This document shows positions 9,257 through 25,775 of a stretch of DNA of 64,000 nt, in pieces. This DNA comes from Rotaria sordida. Taxonomy: Eukaryota > Rotifera > Eurotatoria > Philodinida > Philodinidae. The position numbers and the translations under genes were made by a program. The first letter of the stretch is position 1. Each line of letters begins with the position of its first letter. The notes beneath the pieces were generated by a model. The model saw only the letters and a program-made list of their open reading frames with translations, did no database searches and was not told the DNA's origin. Where the stretch lies: assembly GCA_905250125.1 (NCBI GenBank), contig CAJNOL010001256.1:1-64000 (forward strand), given 5' to 3'.

Positions 9257-12200
9257 AGAGGCGGTATGTTTCGTTTTAATGCATTGATGAAAAAGTGTAT
9301 GTAGCTTATCTCAACCGAGTTGACTTCGACTTTGTTTTATACTTCAGACATCTATGATGTCACTAATCATCATGAAAAATTTCATTCGTTCTTCTAATTC
9401 ATCAAATAAGAATGTAAACTTGCAACATGATAATATATCGATCATCTTCATTTTTATTTTCGATATTTTACTGATAAATATCCTTGATTCATAAATTGAA
9501 TGAACATTATTTAATTAATATAATCTTATAAGAGAACAAAACAAAACAAAAAAAAAAATTTGGTATTAATAACTACTAGCAAAAGATAATTTCATTTTTT
9601 TTTTTGTTGTTTATTTATTCATTTTAGTTTACAATACCAATCAGATTGAAGTTCATATTTCGGTTGAATATGTGTTATCAATTTATGTTCAATATAATAT
9701 AATTTTTTTAATTATAATCAATCGATTGAAATGTCAGCTTTTGTATTGATGAAATCTTATCGAGTATTATAAATTTTTTTTTTTTTTTTCTAGAAATCAA
9801 TATCAAATTTGTTCGTAAGCATTATTATGAATTAGCTGTAAAAAAAAACAAAGAATCAAAGAGTTTTAAAGTAGTGTCTTGCATGAATACGATTTTTCGC
9901 ACTTAAATCTATGCTTGAGGTTGGGTACCCAATCCAATTGCATGACACTAATCTAAAGCTCTTCAGTCGAATAATCATTGAGAGTATTTCATATAGACTT
10001 TTAATCTTTTTTTATTAAATCTGATATTAGTAAAAACCTTTCAAATTAATTACCTGAGTCGAACTTTTTTTTTTTCGCATTCTTGACATGTGCAGACTTC
10101 ACGATTTGTCCATAGTACATGATATTCTTGTTTAAGTATTTCATACACATCCCAAAAGAGGTTTCACTCTGGTAAAATAACAATAATATTGTTATTTTTA
10201 ATTATTAAATCTATATTTGAAACAACTTCTATAGTTTGTAATGTAATGAAAACGCCTTTTTTTTTATATATATAAATCGTTGTAAATGTCATGTGAAAAG
10301 AAAACGTAATTTGCAAATGTAACATGTTCAGCTATTAGAATAATTAACTATGAATATTGCACTAGATTATCCTTTTTGATGATAGGTCTGGAAAAAAAAA
10401 ACATTGAACTTCATGTCATTTCATCCCAGTGAACAATACAAACTTATATTTAATGTTTAACCTTTTGAATACTAGCAAAAACATACACATATTATAAAAT
10501 AGAATGAGTTATCATCATGCACACTTCCGTTTTTTCACGCATGAGATTAATATAGGCTGTAACAAAATGATATTATTGAAAGCTTCTGTTGTTTAACATT
10601 TCCTTTTACAGAAATGTGTCGAAAATATATGCATTATTAATGATTATATTAGTTCCGCTGATGATAAAACTCATAATGCGTATACAGTGGATGTTATAAT
10701 TATTCAACAAAACTTATTTTCCACTGTTGTAAGTTCTAAAGAGTTCAAATAGAGAATATTGTTTTTAAAAGGAAATAAAAATTCGAAAAGATAAGGACAC
10801 GAGAAAATTAAAATCCTAGTTTTTCAATAGGATAAGATATTTCTGAGTTCTTTGCAATATTTTTTATAGGAAATCCTTTCTTTTTTTTGACCTTCATTCA
10901 ATCGAATAAGCGCAGAGAACTCGGAGACGTCTCATCTTACTGAAAAACTAAGGTTTTAGTTTTCTGAAATTTCTTTGAAAACTTTTTTTGAATAATTTTG
11001 GCATCTATTGACCACCAAAAGATTAAGAATCGACTATAGCTATTGAAAAATGTTGAATGAATCGAATTGAAACCTTCAGTATAATTTTTTTTTTAAATAA
11101 CACTGGTCAATCTCATACCGACATAGAATAATAATAGACAAAATATTACTTGATCTTCAACAGGGCACTCATAAAATCAATATAATGAGTTATGTACTTG
11201 TACAAGTGAATATCATAGACTAGACTTCAGTTTAATGCAATAAAATCATCGCTTGGTATTACGAGTGTGCATGAATTAGAAAAAGTTATTGTGAATATTA
11301 TCTGATATATATTTTCACTAACTCTGTAGAGACCAAGCAATGGCTTTATTATATTGGACTGAAGTCTAGACTATGACATTTACTTATACAAACGTTGAGC
11401 CTATAATTCAAATTATTATTTGAATTCTTCTTAGCATTGATGAAATCGAAATGACACTTATAGGATTCTTAGTTTTTCTATAAACTTATGTCATTTTATA
11501 TATTTCTAGTGGCGACTATAGATTATTATTGAATAGAATTAATATCTATCTAAAGAACTAATCGTAATGTTATGGTTGATAGAACAACGACAACAACAAC
11601 TTATATAAAGACAATCTGTTAGGAAATTTGTTTTTTTTTTGGAAGCATAAAATGAGAAAGAAAGTTTTATGAGTTATTAATACTGTCGATGATAAAATAA
11701 GTTAATAATTATAATGTATTTCTCTAAAAAAATGCGTAAATGACAGATATCTAATTTCCTTTCTATTTCACCCTATGATATAATGTTCTGAAAAAAAAAT
11801 TTTAACAACATATATTTTATATCATGTTAAGTGCCTAGTTCGAATTCAAATAGTGATATTAATAGTCAATGAAAATTTTCTATACTAGATGAACTATAAT
11901 AGAAAGCTTTCTAAAAAAAGAAACAGATAAGGTAATTTTCAGGCTCTAGAAGACTTTTTTAAATTTATGTTTTAATAATGCCATTTTAAGAAGCACAAAA
12001 TAATTGATGGCCACATTTTCTATCACCTTATTTTTTTCTTTTTTGTTTCAGAAATCTTACCAAACATAGTTCATCTAGTATAGAATACTTCATTGGTTAT
12101 TAAAATCATTTTCTGGATTTGAGCTAGGGACGACTTTACATTGTAGAAAAAAAAATGTTATAGTGAAATTTTTTCCCATGGACTTAGTCATTGTAATTGC

Positions 12201-14413
12201 GTTTTATTAAAGAAAAAAAAGCAGTACTTCGAATCTGGATATTAATTCACATGTATCTACTATTCCTGATAAAATAATTTTCATTTTAATCTCTATATAA
12301 AACCCTATCTGACTTTATATCAAATAAGCATCTTACAAAATCATCTTTTTTTTTTTTATTGTAAAGTTTAATGAGTAAAAAAATAATTATGATTATAATT
12401 TTGTTGTTTTGTTTGCAAACCTTGAATATTTAAACTTAAAAGTAAATTATTTAGTAAATAAAACAAAAAAAAAAAACAACAACGCTATTTTCTTTAAGGA
12501 AGAAAGAAATATCATGTACGGAAATATTTCTTCCACTTCTATTAAGTACCCATGCTATGGTGTGTTTTTTTTCTTTCTTTTACGGTCTTTTATTATAAAG
12601 AAGGCATTTTCTAATATATATATATGACTAGTGCTCAAAGTACTATTCACAATGACATGCCATTCAATAGCTAAGGACAAATAAAACTTGATCTAAAATA
12701 TTTCCAATTTAGTTTATCAAATGATTTAATCATAAATATAATTTCATAAGAAATATAAACATATATTTTTTGGTTAACAAAGCTTTTTTGTATTAATTAT
12801 AATACAAATGTTAATGTAGAAAATAATGTTTTCTCTCTTATGCTTATCTATATATATATATATATATATGGTCAATCAGAGTTCTAATGGATGAATGAAT
12901 GACTAATGAAGGAAAATGATCTATTGATGGATTCAATCCCTGGATGTATATATGCATTACTATAGACACCTCGATTATTGTAATGTTGCCATTCTTTTTT
13001 CGTTCTCACATTGATAAACATATGAAGCCTCGATTCCATAATGTCCTTGTATTAGTTCTTTTTTTTTTCTTCTTTCGTTCTCTTCTCTACACTCCGTTGT
13101 TTTTATTAACTCGAGACATTTTGTTTGTTTTTGTAAGTATTATGTATCAAATACATTCTGATGCATTATCTTAGTGTATTTATGGACTTGATTATTAGGT
13201 TTGTATGGAAAAATAAATTTATAATTAGTTTTCATTTTTTTTTTATTATGCACAAATTGTGATAGTAGTTGTTTCTAATTTACACATATAAGCATGGTAT
13301 TCTTCTTCTAGTGTATGTTTTCTAGATTGGTAAGCATCGACAATGGGTTAGACTATAAAGGGAAAAAAAGAAAAGAAGAAAAGAAACCCTAGCGAACAAC
13401 AACCGAATGATAGAGAAAAGAAGAATGAGAGAAGAGAGAGAGAGAGAGAGAGTATCTTAATTGGTACTCTTTCTTTTGTGTGTGTATATATATATGCTTG
13501 TGTGACATTAAAAAAAACAAGACGTCACTCATGTTCGATAAAAGAGAGGTTACCGAGGTGATGTCAATATATATATATATATATATTTTAAAGAATGTTC
13601 TATTTCTTTATTTTCAGATGATTTATTAACAGTGAATTTTGAATCCTTGGAGGAAAAAACCAGAAACATATTTATTGACTTAATTGTTTTTACATAGGTA
13701 TGATATTATCTTGGTTCTTTTTTGTTTTAATGTGTATCAGCTGTATATAGTCTTTTGAGAAAAAGCAATAAGAAGAAAAAAAATCAAACGACGTAGATAA
13801 ACTTTTTAGAGGAGTCATAAAAACTAGTAGTATCCATTCTATAAACAAATAAGTATATATGTCATGCATTCAAAAATTTCATTAAACAAAAAAAAGAAAT
13901 TTTTGTTTTTTTTTTTTTTCCTTTTTTTTGCATCAATCTTTATTTACATTTGATAAGAATATTTTTTTTTTCATATTCTTTCAAAGGTAAGTCGACGTTA
14001 ACACACACATACCTCGATTTCCATGAAAAATATTAGAATAATTAATCAACATGATTTGTCAATCATGACAGATTTTTCTTTTTATTTATATTGAAACTAT
14101 TATATTCATAAATCCAAACCTCTAGATAAAAATTGATAATGCACTACATAACATACATATATATATATATTCATTTTTGTCATTCAAACGTCAGTTAAAA
14201 CATGCAAGTTGCCATTAGAATACACAAACAAGAAATAAGCAATACAAAAAAAAACAAAACAAAACATCAAATATTGACACGATGTCATTTTTATTTTTTT
14301 GAAATAAGTCATGATGAAATATATTATATATACGTATATAGCATTATTAAAGCTAATTGAGGGTTTCTTCTTTTTTTTTTTTTTTTTTTCTTCTCTTTAT
14401 CAAACGAAGGTAT
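9257..14413. other. 5-kb gene-free region
   Basis: AT-rich with many A/T homopolymers and TA or GA microsatellites (12850-12870, 13436-13452, 13568-13586, 14159-14170). No protein-coding pattern was found: open frames are short, low in complexity and lack splice partners. One hairpin repeat is listed separately. Distal control elements for the ERK gene could lie here but none can be named. Confidence 0.5.
11195..11393. repeat. 200-bp inverted repeat, MITE-like
   Basis: The two arms, about 60 nt each (11195-11257 and 11330-11393), are reverse complements with about six mismatches, for example CATAGACTAGACTTCAGT against ACTGAAGTCTAGACTATG. The spacer is about 75 nt. No coding capacity and no clear target duplication were seen. 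Confidence 0.65.
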
Positions 14414-14490
14414 TGACGTCATGTTGACGTCAGCAAAAAATGACATAATAAGAATAGAGTTTCCTCACTTGTTGTTGTGCTCTATATAAA
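14414..14490 (+). promoter_or_regulatory. ERK promoter: two CRE sites and a TATA box
   Basis: Two perfect TGACGTCA palindromes lie at 14414-14421 and 14425-14432, start to start 11 bp, about one helical turn. TATATAAA follows at 14483-14490. The CRE octamer is the consensus for CREB/ATF bZIP factors. The group lies about 270-350 bp upstream of the ERK start codon, so it is a good core-promoter candidate. Function is inferred from motif and position only. Confidence 0.55.
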
Positions 14491-14761
14491 TGGCATCATA
14501 ATTCATTGATGAATTAGAAGCCAAACACAAAAAAAAAACGAAATGACTATAATAGTTTAACTTAAGATCAACGGACAACATGATTCAATAATGAATCAAG
14601 GTGTTGTTCTCTTCTTTTTCTTTTCTTTCTTCCGATTATACCTAGTTACAAGTAAAAAACATGACATTTTTTCGTTATTTTATAGACTCGTCACTATCAA
14701 CATATATAAACTTATAAATTGCATATTTACTTCTGAATGTTACATAATTTATATTAGTAAT

Positions 14762-18867
<4,106 letters not shown>

Positions 18868-19703
18868 GAATAAATTTAAAAAATTTATTTTCTTTTTGTT
18901 TTCTTAAAACGGTGATTCTTTTCGTTTTGTTCTTATCTAACAGGTGGTTGTTAAATATGTTTTCTTTTTTCCTATTATTTATTCTCATAGTCAATTTATT
19001 GTATTGTGAAATGTATATCATTTATTAATAATTCTGATTGTTGTTTTTATTTCATTATATGTGTTGTACATCTGAAATTTATGTTCTTTCTTTTTTTCTG
19101 TGAGTACTTTTCGAACTGTGGTTTTATTTATAAATATGTATGATCAAAATAATATTTATATTCAAGACTAACTGTAGACCTGAGACTCTGCATATTTAAT
19201 AAGAAATAAAATTTTCTTTAAATAGATTGACTAAATTATATCATGAAACGAGAGGCAATTTTTGTAATATACCATCCTAAAAAAGTGGTGTTGAAATATA
19301 AAAATTGAAATTTAGATCCAATCTTCTTCTTCTCCCTCCCACCTCCTCTCGTAGACGTGACAGATAAAATTATGACATACAAAACAAAACTATTATGTTT
19401 CATATTTTTTGAAAGCCTATAATAATTATGTTGAAAGCTTTTTAACTAAATTTGATGTATAAAGATTATTATTCGACCTTGAAGAAGTACCTAGAGGACA
19501 AAAAAGATTTAATTTTTACTATTCGCTAGGTAAATTTACCTTTCGGCACATAAGAAAATTTCTTACCTGAATAATAAATAATCTATCATAAGTTTTTTGT
19601 TTTTTTGTAATTTACTTTAAAGATTTTGTTTCAATCTATGGAAAATTTTATTAATAAAAAAAAAACATGAATTTAAATATTTTTCTCTGTTGTAGATCAA
19701 ATC
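18868..19703. other. ERK 3' flank and DDX27 5' flank
   Basis: AATAAA at 18870, directly after the ERK stop, may serve as a poly(A) signal. The rest is AT-rich with no gene. The stretch ends in a 3' splice-site-like sequence (TTCTCTGTTGTAG, AG at 19694-19695), eight bases before the DDX27 ATG. Confidence 0.5.
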
Positions 19704-22700
19704 ATGTCTCGACAAAATTTCGATCCACTTGCTTTAATTCCTACAATTGATGATGATGATGAAAATGATGTACCAGATCTTGATGGATCTGGTGATGAGG
19801 ATGAAGATGAAATGATCGAAAAACCTCGTGCTCATAAATTAGCTCAGGCTACAAAAGGAAAATCTATTGATTTTAATGAACAATTTCAATTTCTTCTGGT
19901 AAACAAAAATCAAACATATTTATTTCTTTATTTTTTATTGCAAAAAAAAATTTTTTTTTTATTTAGGATGATCCGGATGAAAAGAAAATATTAAATGATA
20001 ATGATGATCAATTAAAATCACGAGGACAATTATCAACAATTGATGAAAAAATTGCACAAATTCGAAATCGAAGACAAAAAGTAAAATTTTATTTGACATT
20101 TTTTTTTTTTTATTTTTTTTTTATTTTTTAGAAAAATAAATCTGAAGTTGAAGATGAACAATCATCAACAAATAATCTTGAAGATGAATCATATGAAATG
20201 GAAATTGAACATGAATCTATAACAGATAAAATGAAAATAAAAGAAACTAAAAAGAAAAAATCATCAAAAAATAAAAAAGTAAAAAAAAAGAATTTTGAAG
20301 ATTTTGTTTATTTTTTAAAATTTGTAAATTTTATTAGCAAGATGAATTCTTTGAAGAATCACCACCATTTAATCCTGATCAAGTTTTTTCTGAAATGAAA
20401 ATTTCTCGACCATTACTTAAAGTAAATCGAAATTAATCAAAATCTTTTTATCATTAATTAAATTTTTTATATTGTCTAGGCTCTTTCAGCAATAGGTCTA
20501 CATTCACCAACACCTATTCAAGCAGCTACTGTACCAATTGCACTTCTTGGTCGTGATCTATGTGCTTGTGCTGTTACAGGATCTGGTAATTCATTTTCAC
20601 AGAAGATCTACTTCTTGTAACCATGTGTATCATATAGAGTCTAAATAGCCTGAAATTCTGAACGTTTCATCTGAAAAGAATATTCTTTTCTCGAAATATT
20701 GAACTTTGAAGTAAACTTGATTTTTGTGACGAACAACCATTTTTTAGAAATTCAATATCGTGATAAAGGAAAATTCTTTTCAGTTGAAACTTTTAGGATA
20801 TTCCCAGAATCATAAGATCTATCTATAGGGAAAATTTGGCCATAAATCGATTCTAGACGCCCATGAGGATGAATCCTTTTAGGATTTTTCTAACCTTATC
20901 GAGATCTCCTTGTGAACCCAATATAATTTTCGAATTTTTAATTGAAACTTTCTACAGAGACAAACCTTAACCAAAATACTTACGAGAGAACCGTCCGAAG
21001 TGATGTTCAACGCCAATTCCCGTCATTCATACGTCGTTTGATGGAGGGCATCGAGATAGTAGAAAGTCTAAAAGGATTTGAGCTGAGAGCTCTTTCTTGA
21101 AAAGTTAGGATCAATATTCTGTTTTTCCCAGCCAAAATAACCAAAAATTGAAAATCTTACAACTCAGTCAAAAAGATTGTACATACTTGAAATTTTCAGC
21201 ACTATAAGCTTATTCACGCTGCTGATCAATCTGAAAATTTTAGATTATTTGGTCGTTTCATTCTTGACTTACAGGATTTTTGTGCGGGCGTAGATATGGG
21301 TATGTGTCAAGGAGACCACACCTATATCCTTCAAGTATATACGATCTTTTTGATTGAGTTGTAAGGTTTTCAATTTTCCGCTATTTTGACTGGAAAAAAG
21401 CAGAAAATTGGTATCTCGATGCTCCCGATCAAACGACGTATGCATAAAACGAATTGGCGTTGGATACCTCGGGCACTTCCCTCGTTAGAAAATTGACTAA
21501 ACAAGTGCTAGGAATAAATGTAATATACAATTTGATGCATCTCCATCTCTTCTCTCGAACGATAAAAATTGTAGTTCTCTACCTGTTTCCATTCTTGAGT
21601 TATTGCAAAAATGTTCATTTCTTTTACTAATGGAATTTATGAAAATGTTAATAAATCTCATTTCAATTGATGAATTAAAATAATTCATATATTTATATTT
21701 ATATTTCAGGAAAAACTATAGCTTTTGCATTACCTATTCTTGAACGTCTTCTTTATAAACCTCATCAAACTGCACCTTGTACACGTGTACTTATTTTGGC
21801 ACCAACACGAGAATTATGTGTTCAAATTCATCAGGTATTTCGTCAATTAACTCAATTTACTCATAATATAAATATGTGTCTTTCAACTGGTATATCTTTT
21901 GTTTTTTTGTTTCATGTTCATATTCATGTTTTATATCATATATTATTAGGTGGTTTGGATTTAAAATCACAAGAAGCAGCATTACGTTTACAACCTGATA
22001 TTGTTGTTGCAACACCAGGTCGTTTAATTGATCATATACATAATTCACCATCATTTACATTACAAAATATTGAAATATTAGTACTTGATGAAGCTGATCG
22101 GTATATTTTCTTTTGTTTAATTATCAAAATTTGATTTTTTGTTGTTTTTTCTTAGAATGTTAGATGAATATTATTTTGAACAAATGAAAGAAGTTATTAC
22201 TAATTGTTCACGTACACGTCAAACAATGCTTTTTTCAGCTACAATGACTGATCAAGTATTTGTTTATTAAATCTTTAACTTTTTTTTGTTTTTGTCTCTT
22301 ATGATATATAGATTAAAGATCTTATTCAAGTATCACTTAATCGTCCTATTCGTTTATTTATTGATGATAATCAATCAGTTGCACCATATCTTCGTCAAGA
22401 ATTTATTCGTATTCGTGAACATCGTGAAGGTGATCGAGAAGCAATTACTGCTGCTTTACTTATACGAACATTTCATGATCGTGTTATTGTATTTGCACAA
22501 ACAAAACGACAATGTCACCGTATGCATGTTATGCTTGGTTTACTTGGACTTAAAATAGGTGAATTACATGGTGATCTTTCTCAAACACAAGTAAATAGAA
22601 ATTAATGTTGTTTTTTTTTTATTAGTTTTTTGAAATTTTATTTTTTGCTAGAGATTAGATACATTAAAAAGATTTAAAAATGAAGAAATTGATATTTTAA

Positions 22701-25062
22701 TTGCAACTGATTTAGCTGCACGTGGTCTTGATATTGAAAATGTTAAAACGGTATATATATATATATATATACAAATGAAATCTTATTTTTATTTTATGAT
22801 TTATTTTAAGGTTATTAATTTTATTTTACCAAATACACTGAAACATTATATTCATCGTGTTGGTCGAACTGCTCGAGCAGGAAAAACAGGTAAAATATAG
22901 AATATTAAATTATTAAAATTAATCCTACAATCAATCAAACCTATAAACTATCAAGAATTTATACCGATCTTCAAAAAGATCTATTCATTTAATCAGAGAG
23001 GAAAGCATAGAAAAGAAAAATGTTGAATGTTAAAGGTCAGTTGACCTTGATATATAGCATAGATGGAGCCAGTCTACCGATATCGGACTGATAGACCGAC
23101 TGGCTTACAATTGGCACGAGCACCGGATCGCTATTATCACTTCTAACTATGATTAAATGTCTACAACAAAAAATATATACCGAACATATTAAAGTTTTTT
23201 TTCTTTGCATAATTTGTTTTCGTGAAATTTCAACAAAACTTCACTATATATTTAATAAACAATATCAATTAAGGACAATAAGAATGTTGCAAGAGTTAGG
23301 GGTGTCAATTTCGGATTCCATTCCTAGGAACTCATAGTGACTTACTACAGAATGAAAGAATAGATATGTGTAAGCATCTTCGGAACTATCTGTAATAAAC
23401 TGTTAAATCCGTAACAGATTGGTAAGACCGATCGGCTAAGCCGTTGCCAATAGCCACTAGAGCTCATCGAATCCGATCCAGACCCGATGGACTCTAGTAA
23501 CCACAAAATTTTTAAGATATATTAGCCGACACCAATGCTCTAGAAGTTCAACCGTACCGCCGGTTAATGCATTGGCTTACGACTTTATTGGTTTTATTAT
23601 CTTCTTTATGTTCTGTTCTTTTCTTGCGTTTTGGTGTCGATATTATTATAGCGAATAACACATAGGTGACATTTCAAGCATCTATATGTATAGACATTTG
23701 TAAGGAAAGGAACTATTCTAAAAAATGTCACTATCCAGAAATAGATTATCCAATCATAATGAAAAATAAACAATGAATTTTCATCAAAATATTTTGTTTT
23801 TTGTCCCAATAAATAATTTATTGATAACGGAGATATTTATTATTATATTATCACATTTCTTCTATGGGTAGTTTTTTCATTTGACAATTATTTAGAGATG
23901 AAAGAAACTGATGATTGATATCTACTATAGATTCATTCTGTACTTTAAGACCTGTCGCCACTTAACTATAGATTAATTATAGGCAGGTATTTATTCTACA
24001 AGTCATGATATCATTTATCCAATAGTATAAGTACTTCAATGCCACACGTATTATAACTGTCATAATTTATCTTTATGATATTCTTTTGATATATAGAGTA
24101 TGTTTATATTAGAAATTTAAATAATTGATTATATATTTAAGGACGATCAATTTCACTTGTGGGTGAAAATGAACGACATTTATTAAAAGATGTTTTAAAA
24201 ACATGTAAAGTTCCAGCTAAAATGCGTATTATACCTCAAGGTAAATTTTTAAAAGAAATATATATTTCGCAAATACAAACAGAAATTTCTTTTTTTTTTT
24301 TTTTCAAGAAATTATTCAAATCTTTCGAAATAAACTTGAAGAACTTGAACCAGATATTGAAGAAATTTTTAAAATGGAATATGGTGAAAAAATGATTCAA
24401 TCATGTGAAACACAAGTCAAAAAAAAATTTTATTTAATATCATATTTAATTATTTTTGAAATTCTTCTATATTTTAGCTTGATAAAGCTGAAAAACGTTT
24501 AAAACAAAATAAAACAAATGATACTAATCCAAAACGTGAATGGTTTCAAACTCGTAATGAACGTTTACAAGAACAAGAAAAATTACGTTTAGATCCTTAT
24601 AATAGTACAAAAAAGAAATTATCAAAAGAAGAACGTGAACAAATACAAAAAAATAAATCAATACCAAAAACAGTAATACTTTCGTTCTTTTTTTTTTTGT
24701 TTTTAAATTCAAATTCAACAAAATTAAATCAATCGTTTATTTTGTTTTTTTAGGCAGATGATCGAGTTAAATTTGAAATGCAAAAAGTTGAAAGATTTCA
24801 AACACGTCAAATTGAGAAGAGTAAGATTCAAACATTAGGAAAAAAAAAAACAAGACAAATAATTTGATTTGAATTAAAATAGAAACTTCAAAACGATCAC
24901 GAGAATCTTCTTCATTTGAAAATGATTTAACAAAGGAAAAACCTCAACGGAGGTAAGTAAAAAAAAAAGAAATTATTCATATTGTCATTAGATTTCTTCT
25001 TCTTTTTTTTTCAATCTTTTAGATCAAAATCTGCACCACCAATAAAGAAGAGCAAACGATAA
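19704..25062 (+). CDS. DDX27: DEAD-box RNA helicase DDX27 (17 exons)
   Basis: Exons: 19704-19898, 19967-20080, 20132-20278, 20338-20421, 20480-20585, 21710-21889, 21950-22100, 22156-22255, 22312-22590, 22652-22750, 22811-22889, 24142-24240, 24309-24415, 24478-24672, 24754-24820, 24883-24952, 25023-25062; 703 codons, every junction in phase. DDX27 (yeast Drs1) is a nucleolar ATPase for large-subunit rRNA maturation. The acidic N-terminus is followed by the Q motif ([20 protein letters not shown]), Walker A AVTGSGKT, PTRELC, ATPGR, DEAD, SAT, then helicase-C motifs [12 protein letters not shown] and [23 protein letters not shown] and LFSATMTDQ are typical of DDX27 rather than other DEAD proteins. 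The C-terminus is lysine-rich, and it is shorter than the human protein. A splice acceptor eight bases before the ATG implies a 5'UTR intron or trans-splicing. Two of the 16 introns are over 1 kb; one holds a MITE. Confidence 0.93.
20983..21484. mobile_element. 502-bp Tc5-type MITE in DDX27 intron 5
   Basis: The arms are imperfect reverse complements over most of the length (for example the ACGTCGTTTGAT segment near 21030 and ATCAAACGACGT near 21430). The outer ends are CGAGAGAA and TTCCCTCG, matching the CGAGGGAA end of the Tc5-like transposon at 4602-7414. The flanks are CTTA at 20979-20982 and TTAG at 21485-21488, an exact TTA duplication in a CTNAG site. It is non-coding, so transposition would need a transposase supplied in trans. 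Confidence 0.8.
22890..24141 (+). other. DDX27 intron 11, 1.25 kb, no element resolved
   Basis: GT-AG intron between [10 protein letters not shown] and [10 protein letters not shown] codons. It contains somewhat less AT-rich patches (about 23040-23130 and 23400-23580) that look like old repeat debris, including short inverted segments around GACCGACTGGC and GCCAGTC, but no complete element could be bounded. No gene was seen in either strand. Confidence 0.5.
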
Positions 25063-25774
25063 ATTTTTCTTTTGCCGTTGTTGTTATTGCTTCGAATTTA
25101 CTTATTGTTATTCGAACTTTGTTTTTCTAATAAAACAAAAAAAAAAAAAAGAATGCCGGTATCTTTTTGTTGTTTCTTTTTGCTTTTCTGTTATGCATGG
25201 TGCATCACGTGTTAGAATGTTATATGTTTGTCGAAATTTTAGTTGAGTATCTATACATATATATATATTTAGTTTATGCCATCAAAAGAATATAGGCATT
25301 TATTGCTTTCAGATATAAATAAAAAAAGAACTGGAAGTATTTATTTTGAGTATTTACTAGACGATTAAGAAATAAATAGGACTAAAGTAATACGCCCTAT
25401 CATAGATTAATTTATTCTTGAAGAAATTATAAATGAATGAGATCATTTTTTTGATCAGAAGATATAGCACACGTCAGTTAGAAAGAATATCAATGTTAAG
25501 TAGATTGCGTAGTGACAAAAACACTCAAACAACAAAAAAAAAGCTAAAGTTATACTTGTCACGTTCTATTCAAGAGAGTATTTTGTATACCCTGAAGCTA
25601 AGTTCAAGCAGAACGAAAAAAAAATAGGTGAAGAGAAAAAAATAAAAGAATCACTCTGACTAAAACACATATCAAAATAGTTATTTGTTTTTTCAAGGAT
25701 GGTATTTTCTTTTCGTTATATTTTTAGATAATGTTGACTCATTCATTATGTAAAAACCTAAGTCAGAGTTGCTA
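25063..25774. other. DDX27 3' flank and IAP leader
   Basis: AATAAA-like TAATAAAAC occurs at about 25129 after the DDX27 stop. Near the right end a pyrimidine-rich acceptor (AG at 25726-25727) precedes the IAP start by 47 bases, and a 14-codon upstream ORF fills that space. The open frame at 25433-25627 has no family features. Confidence 0.5.
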
Positions 25775-25775
25775 A
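25731..25775 (+). promoter_or_regulatory. upstream ORF overlapping IAP start (TAATG)
   Basis: ATG at 25731 opens a 14-codon frame ending in TAA at 25773-25775, whose last A is the first base of the IAP ATG. It starts four bases after a splice-acceptor-like AG. TAATG overlap permits termination-reinitiation, so it could tune IAP translation. The sequence is direct; the function is inferred. Confidence 0.4.

Noticed and set aside
14591..14761. N-terminal extension of the ERK frame from ATG 14591
   Set aside because: The extension is hydrophobic and low in complexity, unlike any ERK; the ATG at 14762 gives the expected short N-terminus.
22741..22771. TA microsatellite in DDX27 intron 10 as an element border
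   Set aside because: Simple repeat in a normal 60-nt intron with no inverted ends.
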